36,709 nucleotides of DNA from Lachnospiraceae bacterium (GTDB taxonomy: Bacteria > Bacillota > Clostridia > Lachnospirales > Lachnospiraceae), in contig CAJTEM010000042.1 of the NCBI GenBank assembly GCA_910575255.1, positions 1-36,709 on the forward strand, written 5' to 3'. The notes under the pieces were generated by a model. The model saw only the letters and a list, made by a program, of their open reading frames with translations, did not search any database and had not been told where the DNA came from. Made by a program: the position numbers and the translations under genes. Shown here piece by piece: positions 25,572 to 33,165 of the stretch (position 1 is its first letter; each line of letters opens with the position of its first letter).

Positions 25572-25666
25572 GGAAGGAGCGTAGGAATGCCCAAAATACA
25601 GCTTAGGTGACAGTTAATGATATTGTGATTTATGATTATTGGGATATATATTAGGAGAGGGGATTG

Positions 25667-25841
25667 TTGAACAAGAGTAAAAAGGGTTATCTAAAGCAAA
25701 ATAGGGAGCATATAGTGGATGAAACAATATTTGAAATCAAAGATGTGAAAGATTATTCGGTTCTTTATAGAAGATGTGGGTATTCTTGTGGCGAGAGATA
25801 GTGATTTTAGTGATGTGAATGTTGAAAAACCAGAGTTCTGA
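25667..25841 (+). pseudogene. Broken short reading frame upstream of the helicase
   Basis: After AGGAGAGGGG, a TTG frame encodes 44 residues (beginning LNKSKKGYLKQNREH) and stops at 25801. From about 25749 a second frame reads IRFFIEDVGILVARDSDF and ends with TGA at 25839-25841, in frame with the helicase ORF. Together they look like the decayed start of a lost gene, or a 5' extension broken by a frameshift and a stop. I do not recognise the product. The rest of the 390-bp gap holds only the palindrome and a seven-codon ORF with a good Shine-Dalgarno site. Confidence 0.35.
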
Positions 25842-25892
25842 CACTTGTGGAGTTCTGAGGGAGATGTTTTGGAGAAAGAGATAGGTGAGTTT

Positions 25893-28736
25893 ATGGATAA
25901 AATTCTGCAAATTGATAAGCAAATTTTAAATATTGACAAGGTTATATGTAGACATATAAGTAATTTGAGCAATTCAACAAGAGGAGAAATCTCTCAGGAT
26001 ATATTGTCGCAGTTAAGACATTTTGTTGAACATATTATGTTGAAAATATATGCCAATGGTGGCGATATTGAAGACACACAAGATAATGTTAAACAGGCTG
26101 TAAAATATGCTAAAAGCGAAGAGCTTTTGAGACACTTATCTCGATTTCATCATTTTTTGCAGGTGGCTGTATCACATCGGACTTTGGAGGAAGAGAACTC
26201 GGAGCGGCTAATGCTGAAATATTACGAATATCTTCTTAGAATTAAAATATTATTACATGATAAATATTCTCTTGATGTTTTAGCTAATTTAGAAGAATTT
26301 CCGATTGCGGCGGATGAGAGTTTGAATGAGTATTATTTTAAAATAGCTCAAAAGGTTAATGGATATAAAATGGCGTCAAGGAACGGTTTTAAATATGATC
26401 GCTTTTACATTCAAAATGTAAAGCCGTTTTTTTACAATAATAAAATATATTATGAAGTGGCATTTATTCCAGCGAATGATAAAGTAAGTAAAACAGATAG
26501 GATAATTGCGTTTACGGAATTAGAGATAACAGATTTTTATGCTGTAAAATTGGCTATAGAAGATGATTATATAGAAATATTTGATAAGTATATGCCTATA
26601 AGAATTATTTTAGATTGGGAGGTAAGCATTCGACCATGTGAATTTAAAAATTTTAGCAAGTTAATAAATAATCAGTCAAAAGCTATTGGAAAAGCGGAGG
26701 AACGTAATCTTGCTAAATATTTGACAGAAACAGGAAGGAGTTTAGCGGAGATAGTTGTTTATTCAGATGAAATATATAATAATGTACGGAATCAGATTGT
26801 GCCGAATACAGAAGCATATCATTTTTTTGATTTGTTAGATTATTGTAGAGAACTAATTAAGAAGCAAAAAGCAGGTTGCAATGTTTTAAGATATTTGCTT
26901 CATCATTTGAATAATCGCGTTATTAAAGAGCAATATCACGAGAGTTATAAGAAGGATTATTATACTGGAAGATGGGAATATTTGGGTGGAAATAATTGGA
27001 TGTCTAATTTATATTTAGCAAATGAATGCCTTCCGTTTGATACAATGCCATTTTGTTCGGGCTTGAAGAAACATGTTCCAAGTTTATCGGATTTATTAAT
27101 AGCATTAGATGCAGCAGGACGTGAACATGAATTTATGGCAAGGGTTATAAAAAATAATACAGAACAAAAGGGAATGCTGTATACTCAGTTGGAACAGGTG
27201 GGAGAAAAGTATAGACTTGATAATTTTGAGGATGTAGAGACATTAAAAAATGTATATAATAAAAAACTACCGAATACTAAGAAACAACAAGCACGTAGAT
27301 TGATTATAGATAGAGGATATATATTTATTGAAGCATATAGAGATGATACCGTATATATAATTAATGCCATTAAAGGTTTGACTCAAAGTGGTGTGGATAA
27401 TTATTCAAATACTGCAACACATTGGATTGAAAATAATGATTATAATATATCAGAAGAAAAGAAAAAAGCACTGGGAACAATGTTTGATAAATCTCATGTG
27501 TCAGTAATATATGGAGCGGCAGGAACAGGAAAAACTACATTCATTAATTATATTTCTAGTTTTTTGAAAGAATATTCAAAATTGTATTTAGCATATACAA
27601 ATCCGGCTGTTAATAATTTGAAGAGGAAGGTTGCGGCAACATCGGATTATGAATTTCTGACTATTTCAAAGTTTAATAATAAATACAATGATGATATAAA
27701 GAGAGAATACGATATTATATTCATGGATGAGTGCAGTACGATTAGTAATAGGGAAATGAAAGAATTTTTGGAACTGGCTAAGTTTAAATTGCTTGTTTTA
27801 GTTGGGGATACTTATCAGATAGAGGCAATAGAATTTGGGAATTGGTTTGATGCAATACGTGGTTTTCTGCCGACAACTGCAATATGTGAGTTAGTAAAAC
27901 CCTATAGAAGTAATAGTAAGCAGTTGCAGGCACTATGGGATAATGTTCGTAAAATGGAGGATGATATTTTAGACCGGCTACAAGCAGGAGGGTATTCGGC
28001 TAATTTAGATCCTTCTATTTTAAGTCCCGCATCAGAAAACGAGATTATTTTGTGTTTAAATTATGGTGGTTTATATGGAATAAACAATATAAATCATTTT
28101 ATGCAAGAAAACAACAATAGGAAAGAAATACGGAGAGGAATACAGAGGTATAAAGTTGGGGATCCAATTTTATTTAACGATTCAGCCGATGCATTTTTTA
28201 CAAAAAGCAAGGATCAAATTCCTATTATTCATAACAATATGAAGGGGAAGATTGTTGATTTTAGGCTTTTGGAAGCTGGTAAAATAACGGAACGAATTCA
28301 ATTTGATATAGAAATTGAAAGACCATTGATGAACTTGGATAACGAAAATATAGATTTTCAAGTTGTAGGTGTATCAGAGAAGGGAAACTCTATAATCAGA
28401 TTTGAGGTTTATAAAAATAAAAGTACAGATGAGGATGATGATAATGTGTCAAAAAATGTGGTGCCATTTCAAATAGCATATGCGGTATCAATTCATAAAG
28501 CACAGGGGTTAGAGTATGATTCTGTTAAGATTATAATAACAGATGATATTGACGAGCTAATAACGCATAGTATTTTTTACACTGCTATAACAAGGGCAAG
28601 GGAAAAACTGAAAATCTATTGGACGCAATCTGTTGAAAAGAAAGTTTTAGATAGAATTGAACCGAAAAATAATCACATGGATATAGCACTATTGAAGCAA
28701 GAAATAATGAAAAAAGTGATACATATATGTGTGTAA
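25893..28736 (+). CDS. SF1 helicase with HEPN-like N-terminus
   Basis: The 947-residue protein has an all-helical N-terminal region (1-130) containing R42-x4-H47, which resembles the HEPN RNase motif. A middle domain of unknown type (about 140-520) follows. The C-terminal part is an SF1 helicase with Walker A GAAGTGKTT (541-549), Walker B FMDEC (610-614), LVGDTYQIE, LVKPYRSN, AYAVSIHKAQGLEYDSVKI and the motif VI YTAITRAREKL (896-906). It is probably a nucleic-acid-dependent ATPase in phage defence, inferred from position behind a restriction locus. ATG 25893 has AGGTGAG upstream; an in-frame TGA blocks extension beyond 25841. The gene is very AT-rich. Confidence 0.75.
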   Translation: MDKILQIDKQILNIDKVICRHISNLSNSTRGEISQDILSQLRHFVEHIMLKIYANGGDIEDTQDNVKQAVKYAKSEELLRHLSRFHHFLQVAVSHRTLEEENSERLMLKYYEYLLRIKILLHDKYSLDVLANLEEFPIAADESLNEYYFKIAQKVNGYKMASRNGFKYDRFYIQNVKPFFYNNKIYYEVAFIPANDKVSKTDRIIAFTELEITDFYAVKLAIEDDYIEIFDKYMPIRIILDWEVSIRPCEFKNFSKLINNQSKAIGKAEERNLAKYLTETGRSLAEIVVYSDEIYNNVRNQIVPNTEAYHFFDLLDYCRELIKKQKAGCNVLRYLLHHLNNRVIKEQYHESYKKDYYTGRWEYLGGNNWMSNLYLANECLPFDTMPFCSGLKKHVPSLSDLLIALDAAGREHEFMARVIKNNTEQKGMLYTQLEQVGEKYRLDNFEDVETLKNVYNKKLPNTKKQQARRLIIDRGYIFIEAYRDDTVYIINAIKGLTQSGVDNYSNTATHWIENNDYNISEEKKKALGTMFDKSHVSVIYGAAGTGKTTFINYISSFLKEYSKLYLAYTNPAVNNLKRKVAATSDYEFLTISKFNNKYNDDIKREYDIIFMDECSTISNREMKEFLELAKFKLLVLVGDTYQIEAIEFGNWFDAIRGFLPTTAICELVKPYRSNSKQLQALWDNVRKMEDDILDRLQAGGYSANLDPSILSPASENEIILCLNYGGLYGINNINHFMQENNNRKEIRRGIQRYKVGDPILFNDSADAFFTKSKDQIPIIHNNMKGKIVDFRLLEAGKITERIQFDIEIERPLMNLDNENIDFQVVGVSEKGNSIIRFEVYKNKSTDEDDDNVSKNVVPFQIAYAVSIHKAQGLEYDSVKIIITDDIDELITHSIFYTAITRAREKLKIYWTQSVEKKVLDRIEPKNNHMDIALLKQEIMKKVIHICV

Positions 28737-28788
28737 TGAATTGGCTAAACATCATTTCATTTTTTGAAATAAATGCATAAATTACTTT

Positions 28789-28983
28789 AACCTGAATCCG
28801 TGAAGTTCGTGCGTATGTAAATGCCTAAAATTCCAGTGTTCACAACGGATTTCGGTTTTTTGGCAGACTAAAAATCTTTCACCCAATGGGTGAAGAAAAT
28901 TTAAGACTGAAAAAGCTATGCAATACTTGCAAATACAGGCATTATCCGCATCTTAGCCAAATTAAGTTTCACGGATTCAGGTT
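28789..28983. mobile_element. MITE-like 195-bp element
   Basis: The 16-bp termini AACCTGAATCCGTGAA and TTCACGGATTCAGGTT are perfect inverted repeats. The interior has no gene but has an inner hairpin TTCACCC-AAT-GGGTGAA. It lies between the helicase gene and a short orphan ORF. It looks like a non-autonomous transposon or the end pair of an insertion sequence deleted internally. A target duplication is not clear. Confidence 0.7.
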
Positions 28984-28986
28984 TAA

Positions 28987-29172
28987 ATGTTAGATGGGTT
29001 ATGTGATAATCTGTGTTTATCTACATTGTTTGCGTTAAGAAAATATAGTAATGATGCATCCAACAAGAAAATGGTATTGAACTACAGTCAAGTAAGTAGA
29101 TACAATTATTGGAAAAACTTTCTGGAAACAAAATATAAAGCGCAATATAAAATGTTATTGCAGAACTGGTAA
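28987..29172 (+). CDS. Short orphan ORF next to the MITE
   Basis: This 61-residue frame starts 4 bp after the MITE-like element and has no visible Shine-Dalgarno site. The product (SQVSRYNYWKNFLETKYKAQYK region) is not recognised. It may be the 3' remainder of a gene cut by the insertion. Confidence 0.35.
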   Translation: MLDGLCDNLCLSTLFALRKYSNDASNKKMVLNYSQVSRYNYWKNFLETKYKAQYKMLLQNW

Positions 29173-29229
29173 AATTAGCAATAATATATTAAAGAGTAAA
29201 TAAATGTCTATAGAAAGCAGGTAGAAAGT

Positions 29230-30612
29230 ATGCCAGAACATCAGACAATAGAATACAAAGAATCGTGGCATGATGAATTTTTAGAGTGGATCTGCGGATA
29301 TGCAAATGCCTATGGCGGAACGCTTTATATTGGCAAGAATGATAATGGAGATGTTGTTGGACTAAGTGATAAAGATAGGAAAAAGCTATTGGAGTCTATT
29401 CCAAATAAGATTACAGATACAATGGGAATTGTAACGGATGTCAATTTGCTATATGAAAATGACTTGCAATACATTGAGATTATTGTGGACAAGTACCCTT
29501 CGCTCATCAGTTATCATGGCAAATATTTTTACCGTTCCGGCAGTACAATGAGAACAATAACAGGAAAAGAACTGGATAAAGCAATTCTGAAATCACAGGG
29601 TAGAACTTGGGACGGTATGCCGATTCCGAAGTTGAAAGTGACAGATTTAAGAAGAGAAGCAATTGATTTACTGAAAGAAAAGGCGATAAGAAGAGGAAGG
29701 CTGACAGAGGAAGAAACAAAGGTTGATGATACAATATTGATGGAAAATCTTTACCTAATTGATGAAGATGGTTATCTGATAAGAGCAGCAATGTTGGCAT
29801 TCTATAAAGATCCAGAGAAATGGGTTACAGGTTCTTATATTAAGATTGGCTGTTTTGGGAAATCAGATGCCGACTTGAAATATCAGGATGAGGTACATGG
29901 CTCCCTGATTGAACAGATTGATAAATCGGTTGACTTGGTTTACACGAAATATTTGAAAGCTTTAATTTATTATGATGGGATTCAGCGGATTGAGCAGTTT
30001 ATGTTTCCGCAGGAGGCATTTCGTGAGATTTTGCTGAATGCGGTGGTTCACAAGGATTATAGCGCCTGTAACCCAATTCAGATCAGCGTATACGAGGATA
30101 AAATATATATTTGGAATGATGGTGAAATGCCGTCCGATCTGGACTCAACAGAGAAACTGTTTGAAAAGCACTCTTCCAAACCGTATAATCCTAAACTGGC
30201 AAATGTTTTCTTTAAGAGTGGTATGATAGAAGCATGGGGTAGAGGGTTTGACAAAATCAAAGAAGCGTGTGAAAAGTACAATGGGCGGTTACCAGAATAC
30301 AATATCAACGCATCAGGGATTATGGTGTTGTGTAAGGCGTGTGATAAGTATTTAGAGTTATTAAATGATAAAGATGATTTGCATCTTGGTCATAGTGAAA
30401 AAGATCATAACCAAAATGGTCATGATGTGGTTATGATGATTTTAGATTTTTGTAAAGAAGCAAGATCTATACCGGAAATCATGGAACAATTTGAATTTGA
30501 TAGCCGGACAAGCTTTAGGAGAAAATATTTAAATAAATTGGTAAAAGATGGCAGATTAAAAATGACGTTACCGGATAAGCCCAAAAGTAAAAATCAAAAA
30601 TACTATTCCTGA
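29230..30612 (+). CDS. AlbA_2 (Schlafen-like) / RecG-type ATP-binding protein
   Basis: The 460-residue protein begins with an AlbA_2 putative nucleic-acid-binding domain (EYKESWHDEFLEWICGYANAYGGTLYIGKNDNG region, about 8-115). A HATPase_c_4-type domain follows (FREILLNAVVHKDYSACNPIQISVYEDKIYIWNDGEMP, about 260-330), with GMIEAWGRGFDKI. It ends in a winged helix and the usual KSKNQKYY tail. Such proteins are annotated as transcriptional regulators or RecG-like but lack helicase motors. Some relatives occur in defence clusters; the function here is unknown. Palindromes inside its 3' part and just after its stop may be its own binding sites (inferred). Confidence 0.8.
   Translation: MPEHQTIEYKESWHDEFLEWICGYANAYGGTLYIGKNDNGDVVGLSDKDRKKLLESIPNKITDTMGIVTDVNLLYENDLQYIEIIVDKYPSLISYHGKYFYRSGSTMRTITGKELDKAILKSQGRTWDGMPIPKLKVTDLRREAIDLLKEKAIRRGRLTEEETKVDDTILMENLYLIDEDGYLIRAAMLAFYKDPEKWVTGSYIKIGCFGKSDADLKYQDEVHGSLIEQIDKSVDLVYTKYLKALIYYDGIQRIEQFMFPQEAFREILLNAVVHKDYSACNPIQISVYEDKIYIWNDGEMPSDLDSTEKLFEKHSSKPYNPKLANVFFKSGMIEAWGRGFDKIKEACEKYNGRLPEYNINASGIMVLCKACDKYLELLNDKDDLHLGHSEKDHNQNGHDVVMMILDFCKEARSIPEIMEQFEFDSRTSFRRKYLNKLVKDGRLKMTLPDKPKSKNQKYYS
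30404..30437. repeat. Palindrome inside the AlbA_2 gene
   Basis: ATCATAACCA and TGGTTATGAT are perfect 10-bp inverted arms around 14 bp that include another GGTCATGATG copy. They encode the spacer before the C-terminal winged helix. The related palindrome after the stop has the same consensus. Confidence 0.6.
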
Positions 30613-30619
30613 TTAAGTT

Positions 30620-30660
30620 CATGACCATATCATGACCATTTTGGTTATGATGTGGTCATG
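30620..30660. repeat. Palindrome after the AlbA_2 gene
   Basis: CATGACCATATCATGACCA pairs with the sequence ending GTGGTCATG, with two changes that are G-U compatible, and a short AT loop. It begins 8 bp after the stop and lacks a T-tract. It repeats the TCATGACCA theme of 30404-30437. Confidence 0.6.
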
Positions 30661-30714
30661 ATGAGAGAAGATACTGAAAAAGTAGAAATTTATTATTAAG
30701 AAAGAGGTGTCAAA

Positions 30715-30957
30715 GTGTTCAATCAAAATCAAATATACAATATTTTTAATCAACAACAGATACAGGCACAACTGCAGCAAAGGCAACAGCAGTATCATAA
30801 TCAGCAAATATGGAAGGTGTCAGATTGTGCAAAGAAATTAGACGATTTTCTTAAAAGTGCAGAGGAAATAGATGTACAGTATCAGCAACTTGCCTTTGCA
30901 GAATGTTGTGCAGTATTGGGTAAACATATGCAAGATAAAGCTGGAATTTGGTTCTGA
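30715..30957 (+). CDS. Small glutamine-rich protein
   Basis: The GTG-start frame has AAGAAAGAGGTG upstream and encodes 80 residues. The N-terminal 32 residues are rich in Gln and Asn (QQQIQAQLQQRQQQYHNQQ), followed by a helical part with three cysteines. I do not recognise it. It sits between the AlbA_2 gene and the nucleotidyltransferase, which has its own promoter. Confidence 0.5.
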   Translation: MFNQNQIYNIFNQQQIQAQLQQRQQQYHNQQIWKVSDCAKKLDDFLKSAEEIDVQYQQLAFAECCAVLGKHMQDKAGIWF

Positions 30958-30975
30958 AGTTTTGAAAAATAGAAA

Positions 30976-31008
30976 TTGACAAAAGTGTATAATATGTTAT
31001 TCTATAAT
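30976..31008 (+). promoter_or_regulatory. Probable nucleotidyltransferase promoter
   Basis: TTGACA at 30976 is followed by TATTCT after 16 bp and TATAAT after 21 bp, about 50 bp upstream of ATG 31059. Which -10 is used is unclear. Confidence 0.5.
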
Positions 31009-31058
31009 GATACAATTTTAAAATTGTGTGGGCGGCATGGGCGAGAAGGAGGATTCTT

Positions 31059-31718
31059 ATGTACCATTATATTCAGGACAAGGATTTTCAGAAGCGCCTA
31101 AAAAGCACTTGCTCTGATATTGTAAATCAATTAGTCCAAAGTATTAACAAAGATTCTGTCATGACAGTGAAAGCTTGTCTTGTAGGAAGCGGAGCCAAAA
31201 ATCTTGTAACACAGAATGCAAATAGCCCGATAGATTTAGATTATAATATCTGCATTCTAGATGCTAAATCTATTAACATTAATAATGGTCGTGATATAAA
31301 GGAGTATATTCGAAAAGAGTTTAACAATGTTCTTAAAGCGAACGATTGGAATGATTGCCAAGATTCAACCTCTGCATTTACTACAGAAAAAAGAGTTTTT
31401 AAGCGAGGTAACAAAACAGCATTTAGTATTGACATTGCGATTACGTTTAAGAATAATTTTGGATGGCATAAGTTGATTCATGAAAAAACCAGTTGGACTG
31501 TTTATGACAGATATTATTGGAATGAAATTCCGGATTCAAGATGGTTGGAAGAAAAGGTGTATGCTATAAAGCTAAATCATTTATGGGGTGAAGTGAGGAG
31601 TACATATCTTGAGAAAAAGAACTTGTATTTGCAAAGGAACGATAATACACATCCCTCTTTTATAGTATATATTGAATCTGTAAATCAAGTTTACTATAAA
31701 TATTTTAAATTCGCTTAA
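31059..31718 (+). CDS. Pol-beta-superfamily nucleotidyltransferase
   Basis: The 219-residue protein has a complete nucleotidyltransferase active site: GSG at 43-45 (LVGSGAKNLV), DLD at 59-61 (PIDLDYNI) and the third acid D125 (FSIDIAI). The C-terminal half is helical (WLEEKVYAIKLNHLW). The GSG-DxD layout is shared with OAS/cGAS-like, CCA-adding and antitoxin-type enzymes, so the product is unknown. AAGGAGG precedes ATG 31059. No CBASS effector (Cap4, patatin, membrane protein) or E1/E2 partner is adjacent. As the last gene before the right arm site, it is element cargo. Confidence 0.75.
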   Translation: MYHYIQDKDFQKRLKSTCSDIVNQLVQSINKDSVMTVKACLVGSGAKNLVTQNANSPIDLDYNICILDAKSININNGRDIKEYIRKEFNNVLKANDWNDCQDSTSAFTTEKRVFKRGNKTAFSIDIAITFKNNFGWHKLIHEKTSWTVYDRYYWNEIPDSRWLEEKVYAIKLNHLWGEVRSTYLEKKNLYLQRNDNTHPSFIVYIESVNQVYYKYFKFA

Positions 31719-31757
31719 GATACTGTGATGGTATATAACCTTTAGTAAAAGGTATAT

Positions 31758-31775
31758 GGGTACAATTTGGGTACA
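31758..31775. other. Putative right integrase arm-type site
   Basis: GGGTACA-ATTT-GGGTACA is two identical heptamers spaced by ATTT. It matches the left site at 9617-9634 in the same orientation and lies 101 bp inside the right core. Confidence 0.5.
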
Positions 31776-31876
31776 CCAGCTTTGAAACCATATAAATGAG
31801 AAATAGAAACGCATCAAAATGATACGAATTTGCAAGAAAAAGCAATGTAAAACAGGACTTGCAACGAACTGGAAAA

Positions 31877-31887
31877 AGAGTTCGAGT
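31877..31887. other. Right attachment core (attR)
   Basis: This is a second copy of AGAGTTCGAGT, identical to the guaA end. Read in the guaA frame it encodes Glu-Phe-Glu, and the next bases give a TAG stop. A terminator begins 11 bp later, as expected for a displaced native guaA tail or for the left end of another element using the same site. Confidence 0.65.
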
Positions 31888-31897
31888 AGTCGGAGCT

Positions 31898-31938
31898 AAG
31901 CCGCAAAGCCCGTAAACACTAGGGTTTGGCGGCTTTTT
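31898..31938 (+). terminator. Terminator downstream of attR
   Basis: AAGCCGC pairs with GCGGCTT, continued by CCC/GGG, around a roughly 10-base loop. TTTTT follows. The T-tract serves plus-strand transcripts, as for guaA or the nucleotidyltransferase. Confidence 0.8.
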
Positions 31939-31969
31939 CTCTTTCTCATTGCATTACGATTGCATTTTT

Positions 31970-33154
31970 CTATTCAACCTCTCTGTGATAGATTGCGGTG
32001 TGCTGATTGCTTGTGTAATCTGCAATGCTGTGTGAAGCGGGTGTGTATGTCAGCACGCCCGTTAATTTATTGGCAACTTCAAGATTGCTGTTCGGGTACA
32101 AATGCCCGTATGTTCCTAAAGTGGTCTGTATCTTTTCATGCCCCAGACGTTCTTTAATCAAAAGCGGGTTTTCTCCCATGCTGATTAAAAGGGAAGCGTG
32201 GGAATGTCTTAACGCATGGATTTTGATACGGTGTACGCCTGCAAGCCCGGCAAGTTTCTCTAAGGCTCTTGGAAGCGTGTGCTTACTGGTCGGAATACTG
32301 TTGTAGCTCAACACCAGATTGCAGCCTTTCAGTACCTTTTGCTGAACCTCACGCCATGCCTGCAACTCCTTTAGGGTGTCCGTGTCGATATAGATTGTGC
32401 GGACGCTTGCCTGCGTCTTTGGCTCAACAAACTTGTAATCGTCCATTGATTTATAGTACAGGGTTTTTGTTATGCTTAAAAGCCCGGTTTCAAAATCAAT
32501 GTCAGACCATTGCAGGGCGGCGGCTTCGCCTATCCTCATGCCAGTCATAAACAGCAGCCAAAAGGAAATGAAAAGGTAATGTTCATAATAATCGCCCTTG
32601 TAGAGCAGGGAAATCACTTTTTGAAATTCCTCCAACGTCCAGAAGTCAACCTTTGTCTTTTCGCTCTTGATGTTGCCTATCATGCGTGACGGGTTTTTCT
32701 TTGCAATCCCTAAAACGATAGCCCGGTCAAATGCGATAGAGAGCATACCCTGTACGATACGGATATAATTAGGGCTGAACTCTTTCGCAAGTTCCAGTTG
32801 CCAGTTCTGCACGTTGATAGGCTCTATCTCGTCCGTTGCCATTTTGTAGAAGTATGCGAAATGCTTCTGAATGGTGGAACGGCGGTTTAGGTATGTGCTT
32901 TCCTTTACCTGAGTTTTGTACCACGGCAGGTATGTTTCTTCAATGAACGTCTGAAAAGAAACCGTGTCCTTTTTGGCGGTCAGTTCTTCGGTGGAAGTGA
33001 GGACAAGTTTTGAATATTCCTCCCGTGCTTCCTTTTTTGTCTTAAAGCCGCTTCGGTATTTCTGGATTTGTTTACCTGTTATCGGATTGTAGCCTAAGTT
33101 TGCTCTAAAATAATAAGTTCCGTTATCTGCTTTCTTAATTGGGTCTTTTGCCAT
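31970..33154 (-). CDS. int: Second tyrosine integrase
   Basis: This 394-residue tyrosine recombinase is unlike the first integrase in sequence. An N-terminal AP2-like arm domain (GTYYFRANLGYNPITGKQIQKYRSGFKTKKEAREEY) and a core-binding domain lead to the catalytic domain. That domain has Arg in MTGMRIGEAAAL, HALRHSHAS, RLGHEKIQTTLGTYGH and Tyr in GTY. AAGGAG 7 bp before ATG 33154 fixes the start. Its 3' end lies 83 bp from the att core, the place expected for the integrase of a neighbouring element. A DUF3173 remnant precedes it by 11 bp, the usual partner gene. Confidence 0.9.
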   Translation of the reverse strand: MAKDPIKKADNGTYYFRANLGYNPITGKQIQKYRSGFKTKKEAREEYSKLVLTSTEELTAKKDTVSFQTFIEETYLPWYKTQVKESTYLNRRSTIQKHFAYFYKMATDEIEPINVQNWQLELAKEFSPNYIRIVQGMLSIAFDRAIVLGIAKKNPSRMIGNIKSEKTKVDFWTLEEFQKVISLLYKGDYYEHYLFISFWLLFMTGMRIGEAAALQWSDIDFETGLLSITKTLYYKSMDDYKFVEPKTQASVRTIYIDTDTLKELQAWREVQQKVLKGCNLVLSYNSIPTSKHTLPRALEKLAGLAGVHRIKIHALRHSHASLLISMGENPLLIKERLGHEKIQTTLGTYGHLYPNSNLEVANKLTGVLTYTPASHSIADYTSNQHTAIYHREVE

Positions 33155-33165
33155 AATCGCACTCC

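Larger units (their letters stand above)
9543..31887 (+). mobile_element. Integrative mobilizable element in guaA carrying a defence island
   Basis: The 22.3-kb segment is bounded by the AGAGTTCGAGT repeats, with matching arm-type motifs just inside both ends. It holds regulator, excisionase and integrase at the left; MobC-like, primase-like, VapE, ParM/ParR-like, oriT-like, MobV and TnpV genes in the middle; and restriction, TIR, helicase, AlbA and nucleotidyltransferase cargo at the right. No coupling protein, VirB4 or channel gene is present, so it is a mobilizable rather than self-transmissible element. The cargo part is clearly more AT-rich than the flanking pcrA-guaA region. Exact ends are inferred from the repeat. 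Confidence 0.75.

Noticed and set aside
25845-25892. Helicase start at TTG 25845
   Set aside because: No ribosome site is visible there. ATG 25893 has AGGTGAG upstream and matches where the conserved region begins.
28789-28983. Rho-independent terminator of the helicase gene
   Set aside because: The inverted arms are 163 bp apart with no T-tract, which fits a mobile element and not a terminator.
29230-30612. ATP-dependent DNA helicase RecG
   Set aside because: The protein is often annotated that way, but it has no helicase motor motifs. Only the AlbA_2 and HATPase_c_4-type regions are seen.
31059-31718. CBASS cyclase
   Set aside because: The active site would allow it, but no effector or ancillary CBASS gene is adjacent, so only a general nucleotidyltransferase call is made.
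31877-31887. Chance occurrence of the 11-bp core
   Set aside because: I considered it, but position, reading frame, the following stop and terminator, and the matching arm-type sites all agree with a true att copy.
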